DNA of 64,000 nucleotides from Phascolomyces articulosus (lineage: Eukaryota > Mucoromycota > Mucoromycetes > Mucorales > Lichtheimiaceae): NCBI GenBank assembly GCA_025677815.1, contig JAIXMP010000008.1, positions 744,001-808,000 of the forward strand, written 5' to 3'. This document shows, one piece after another, positions 60,926 through 64,000 of the stretch. A model generated the notes under the pieces. The model was not told the origin of the DNA and made no database searches. It was given only the letters and a program-made list of their open reading frames with translations. A program made the position numbers and the translations under genes. Positions within the stretch are counted from its first letter, which is position 1. Each line of letters starts with the position of its first letter.

Positions 60926-61143
60926 GTGTTTTCAATATGATTTTCTGAGAAAGTTTGTGGAATATATATATATATAAAGCGGATTGTCCTGCTGCGAGTT
61001 TTACAAATGAGGCAACTGGATTTAAAGGTTGAAATAGAAAAATGTGTGTGAAAGAAACGCGAACTTTCCTGGTTTTAGCAAAAACTTCAGGAAAAAAAGA
61101 GTCGCGTTTTGTACAACACGCGTTTTTCTTTTTTCAGGACACC
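60926..61143. promoter_or_regulatory. Divergent promoter with MCB/E2F-like CGCG sites upstream of FANCD2
   Basis: The 218 bp between divergent start codons hold ACGCGT at 61118-61123, TCGCGT at 61102-61107 and ACGCGA at 61057-61062, all on the FANCD2 side. A TATATATATATAAAG run lies near 60963-60978. ACGCGT is the MluI cell-cycle box bound by MBF in fungi, and GAAACGCGAA also fits E2F-type sites. Confidence 0.5.
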
Positions 61144-61565
61144 ATGACAAAAAATACATTTTATGATTTATTAAAAGAAGCAGGATGTCTTGTTGACACA
61201 AACGATAGTAGATCCATATTGTTTAGTATGTATTGTATTTGAATTTAGCCTTGAAATACCTTTATATAGTCATTGATTGACAATTCTTTTTAATGATTCT
61301 CTCCCTTCAAGTTTCCGAGCCTGTGTTGTTTCGAAGAGACCTTTCACTCAAAATTAGAAGCGATCCTCAATATCCACAGAATCTCGACGAGTTTTTTGAG
61401 GGAATGAATTCTTATTTACAAGACGTGGATATATTTCGAAAATTTCTGTTACCAGCAACGCTTTCGTCTCATTTAATGGATAATAGAAGGTAGTGGACAA
61501 TCAGTTATTGTATATCCTTTCTTACTCAGCATCATATAAACGGATACTCTCTATAACTTATTAAT

Positions 61566-61606
<41 letters not shown>

Positions 61607-64000
61607 TAATTAGGACGAGTGTTTTGGAGAGTGCAGTAAAGACACTACTCAATATTGATATTATTCAGCCTACATTGATAACTTACTTGCTGGAACGATT
61701 ACCAGAATTCTATGATGAATTGGAAAATGAGTATGGACATCAATTTCATTTTACTATAATAAGTTATATCATTCTTTCAACCTCAGAAATTTGAAAGGAC
61801 ACACAACTGACATCCAAGTTCTTGATTATTCCACAGTAATTCAAGTTCATGTACTGCTCGTTTAATTCTTCATCAACTTCGCTGGTCCGAATACATTGTT
61901 GAACCACAGGCACTCACTGGAAAATTGATTGAGGTATTGCATTCGTATAGATCAAAAAAAGAAGGATCTAAAGAGCTATTATCTTTTATGTGATTATCAA
62001 GTAGCTTATTATTTCACATATTTACTGCTATTGATAAAGGTTATCCAAATTACACCTACTGTTATCCAACATGAAATTATTACATCTCTACCTGACATAG
62101 TTAATGACTCTGAACATAAGGTAAAGGAAGAATATGAAAGAATTGAACGAAATTCAATTGTATTTTCTTTGGAAAAAAAGAAAAAGAAAGGAAACGTTTA
62201 TTAAAACGGTCCAGTGGATATGACAACATCTATTAATTATTATTATTTATGGTTTGATCCAGCCAATTGTAGTATATTTAAAAGAATTAATGCATGAAAA
62301 TATCGAACTTACAGTACCTATATTGGATGCTCTTTCTAACCTAACACTTCATTCTGAAAGTTTGGTATGTAACTATAAAATATGCATGCTTTGATATTGT
62401 TATATTTATCTAATGGATAAGAGCTATATTATTGTTGCTTATAAATAGGAAGATGTACGGGAAGCAGTGTTGGATCGTTTAGAATCTGCAGAACTGGATG
62501 ATTTAGCTGTGATTATCAAATTTTTATTGCAAACTGTCAAGCCTCATAATATCGATGTGGTAATTATTTTTTATACCTATTTTACTTATCATTTTCAAGC
62601 TGAACTGTGTCCTTATTCAAGAGAAATGTTAATTTTATGGGGATCATTAGGTAATCCTTGGCATACGAGACAAATTAGATTTTGGTTCTCTTGGAAAATC
62701 AGCAATACCTAATATTACACGAAAAGTTAAACATTCGCCAGAAGCCCTTATTCTCGGTACTATTTTGCTTTTTTATTATATTTATGAACCAAGGCCGTAT
62801 AAGACTCATTTTATATTCATTTATAGAATCGATAAAATTGGGATTACAATTTCATAAATTTGTATGTGATGCATGGATTAAATCGATTGCTGCATTACAA
62901 ACAAAGGTAAAGTAACGGATTAAATGCATAACCATCATCAGTAATTTTGTTTTATTAATTTTTTTTATCTTTTTATAGCCTGCGCATAAGATCATCGATG
63001 TTTTGGTGCTTTTTATTTTACATTCAATGACATCGACGAAAAAGAAGGCTGAAAAAACCCTTCGCACGAAAATCTCTAATGGACTCATTACATCTTCATT
63101 ACTGCAAGAATCGGTGCTTCATCACTCACACGGTTTAGCAAGGTATAGTCTATTGTTATTTACAGAGATCATATATTGAAATGATGACAATATTGGACTC
63201 ACATCAATGAGAATTACTACGTAGCTACTGGAACACTATCCTTTCTATAGCAGAAAGCTTGTTACGATCATCTCAGCAACATAGCGTGGTTATTCCGTGT
63301 TCAAGTGCTTTATATATTAGTGCATTTAAAACCAGTGATGCGTATTATCGACAGGTAACAATTGTTATAATCTTCATCAAGTCGATATGTGTTTTTATTA
63401 AATTATTGTTTTTATATTACTAGGAAATCATTGGATCTTTGGTAACGCATATCGGAAGTGGCTCAATATCCTTTTTTTATATTAAAATTAAACAACTATG
63501 GATTATTTATCATATGAACGAAATAAATATACATATAGTATATCTCCTTAACAATGTTTCTTTTTTGCTATATCCACACTGTAGAAATGGATGTTGCTTT
63601 AGATATTCTCCTCCATTTAGCACAAAACGACGTCGACAACTTGGCAGTATATGATGTCTTTATTAAAGGAATTCTGGACTATTTAGATAATCTCACATTA
63701 CCTCAAATACGATCTTTATTCAACATCTTTAGTCTTTTGTCACTCACGGTAAATTATAAGTTATTTATACTCTTTTTAATTATTATTGCTACATATTCAT
63801 TTACCCGCTTTTTTAAAATATCATTAGGCGAGCAATCGGAATGAAATCAATTCCAGTCTTTGGTCTGAAATACATATTGTTATTCGAAAACAGCTTTCCA
63901 ATCCTCGAGAAAAATACAAAAAGATTGGTGTCATTGCAAGTTTAGCTGCTGTCAATGTGATGGCATCTACTGAACTATGTGCTGAAGACCAAAATGGAGC
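61144..64000 (+). CDS. FANCD2: Fanconi anaemia group D2 protein, N-terminal part, cut by window edge
   Basis: DNA clamp subunit of the FANCI-FANCD2 complex for interstrand crosslink repair. The start used is 61144 (MTKNTFYDLLKEAGCLVDTN); an in-frame ATG at 61042 is possible, and TTTTTTCAG just upstream could be an acceptor. Matching blocks in order: DPQYPQNLDEFFEGMNSYLQ, VKTLLNIDIIQPTLITYLLE, VIQITPTVIQHEIITSLPDI, LTVPILDALSNLTLHSESL, ELDDLAVIIKFLLQTVKPHN, then HKFVCDAWIKSIAALQTK. That Lys (codon 62880-62882) aligns with the monoubiquitinated Lys561 of human FANCD2. It continues HKIIDVLVLFILHSM, KGILDYLDNLTLPQIRSLFN and IHIVIRKQLSNPREKYKKIG to the edge. Exons are short with GT-AG introns. Confidence 0.93.
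61571..61603. repeat. (AT)n microsatellite in a FANCD2 intron
   Basis: About 33 bp alternating AT within the intron ending just before 61615. Confidence 0.85.

Overview
The window looks like nuclear DNA of a filamentous early-diverging fungus, most likely Mucoromycota (a Mucor/Rhizopus/Absidia-like organism). This is inferred from short GT-AG introns (often 50-120 nt) in nearly every gene, AT-rich intergenic DNA with poly-A/T tracts and AT or AAT microsatellites, absence of operons, and gene content: FANCD2, PRMT5, URB1, SMPD4-like, ataxin-3 and CCDC6-like genes together with fungal-type small secreted proteins. No rRNA, tRNA or CRISPR array was recognised.

Layout. 1-10.5 kb (minus): tripeptidyl peptidase II (C-terminus cut by the window edge), a CCDC6-like coiled-coil protein and an SMPD4-like protein. 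10.7-17.3 kb (plus): a long many-exon URB1/NPA1 ribosome-biogenesis gene, convergent with a single-exon disordered protein (17.4-19.5 kb, minus). 19.5-29.4 kb: gene-poor, with VFA1, ribosomal protein L24, a secreted choice-of-anchor-A-like protein, a degenerate U6 snRNA-like copy and a broken paralogue of the secreted protein. 29.4-37.6 kb (minus): a P4-ATPase flippase and PRMT5. 38.9-42 kb (minus): a sulfotransferase-like gene and a Crypton-type tyrosine recombinase. 43-51.4 kb: amino-acid permease, Siw14-like phosphatase, Bsd2/NDFIP-like adaptor, a small protein and ataxin-3. 51.6-58.5 kb: a small secreted protein, an empty 2.5 kb stretch, tafazzin and a decayed membrane-protein gene. 58.8-64 kb: a 73-residue protein assembled here from two exons, a serine/threonine dehydratase and FANCD2 running off the right edge.

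Most genes are unrelated housekeeping genes. Four divergent pairs share intergenic spacers of about 195-255 bp (SMPD4/URB1, Siw14/Bsd2, small protein/ataxin-3, dehydratase/FANCD2). The FANCD2 side carries an ACGCGT box and two further CGCG cores, suggesting G1/S control.

The strongest unusual signal is in RPL24. The conserved reading frame is kept with canonical GT-AG splice sites only if a one-nucleotide exon (base 22611) is included. Exact exon borders were derived by hand only where stated; other multi-exon genes are given as start-to-stop spans.
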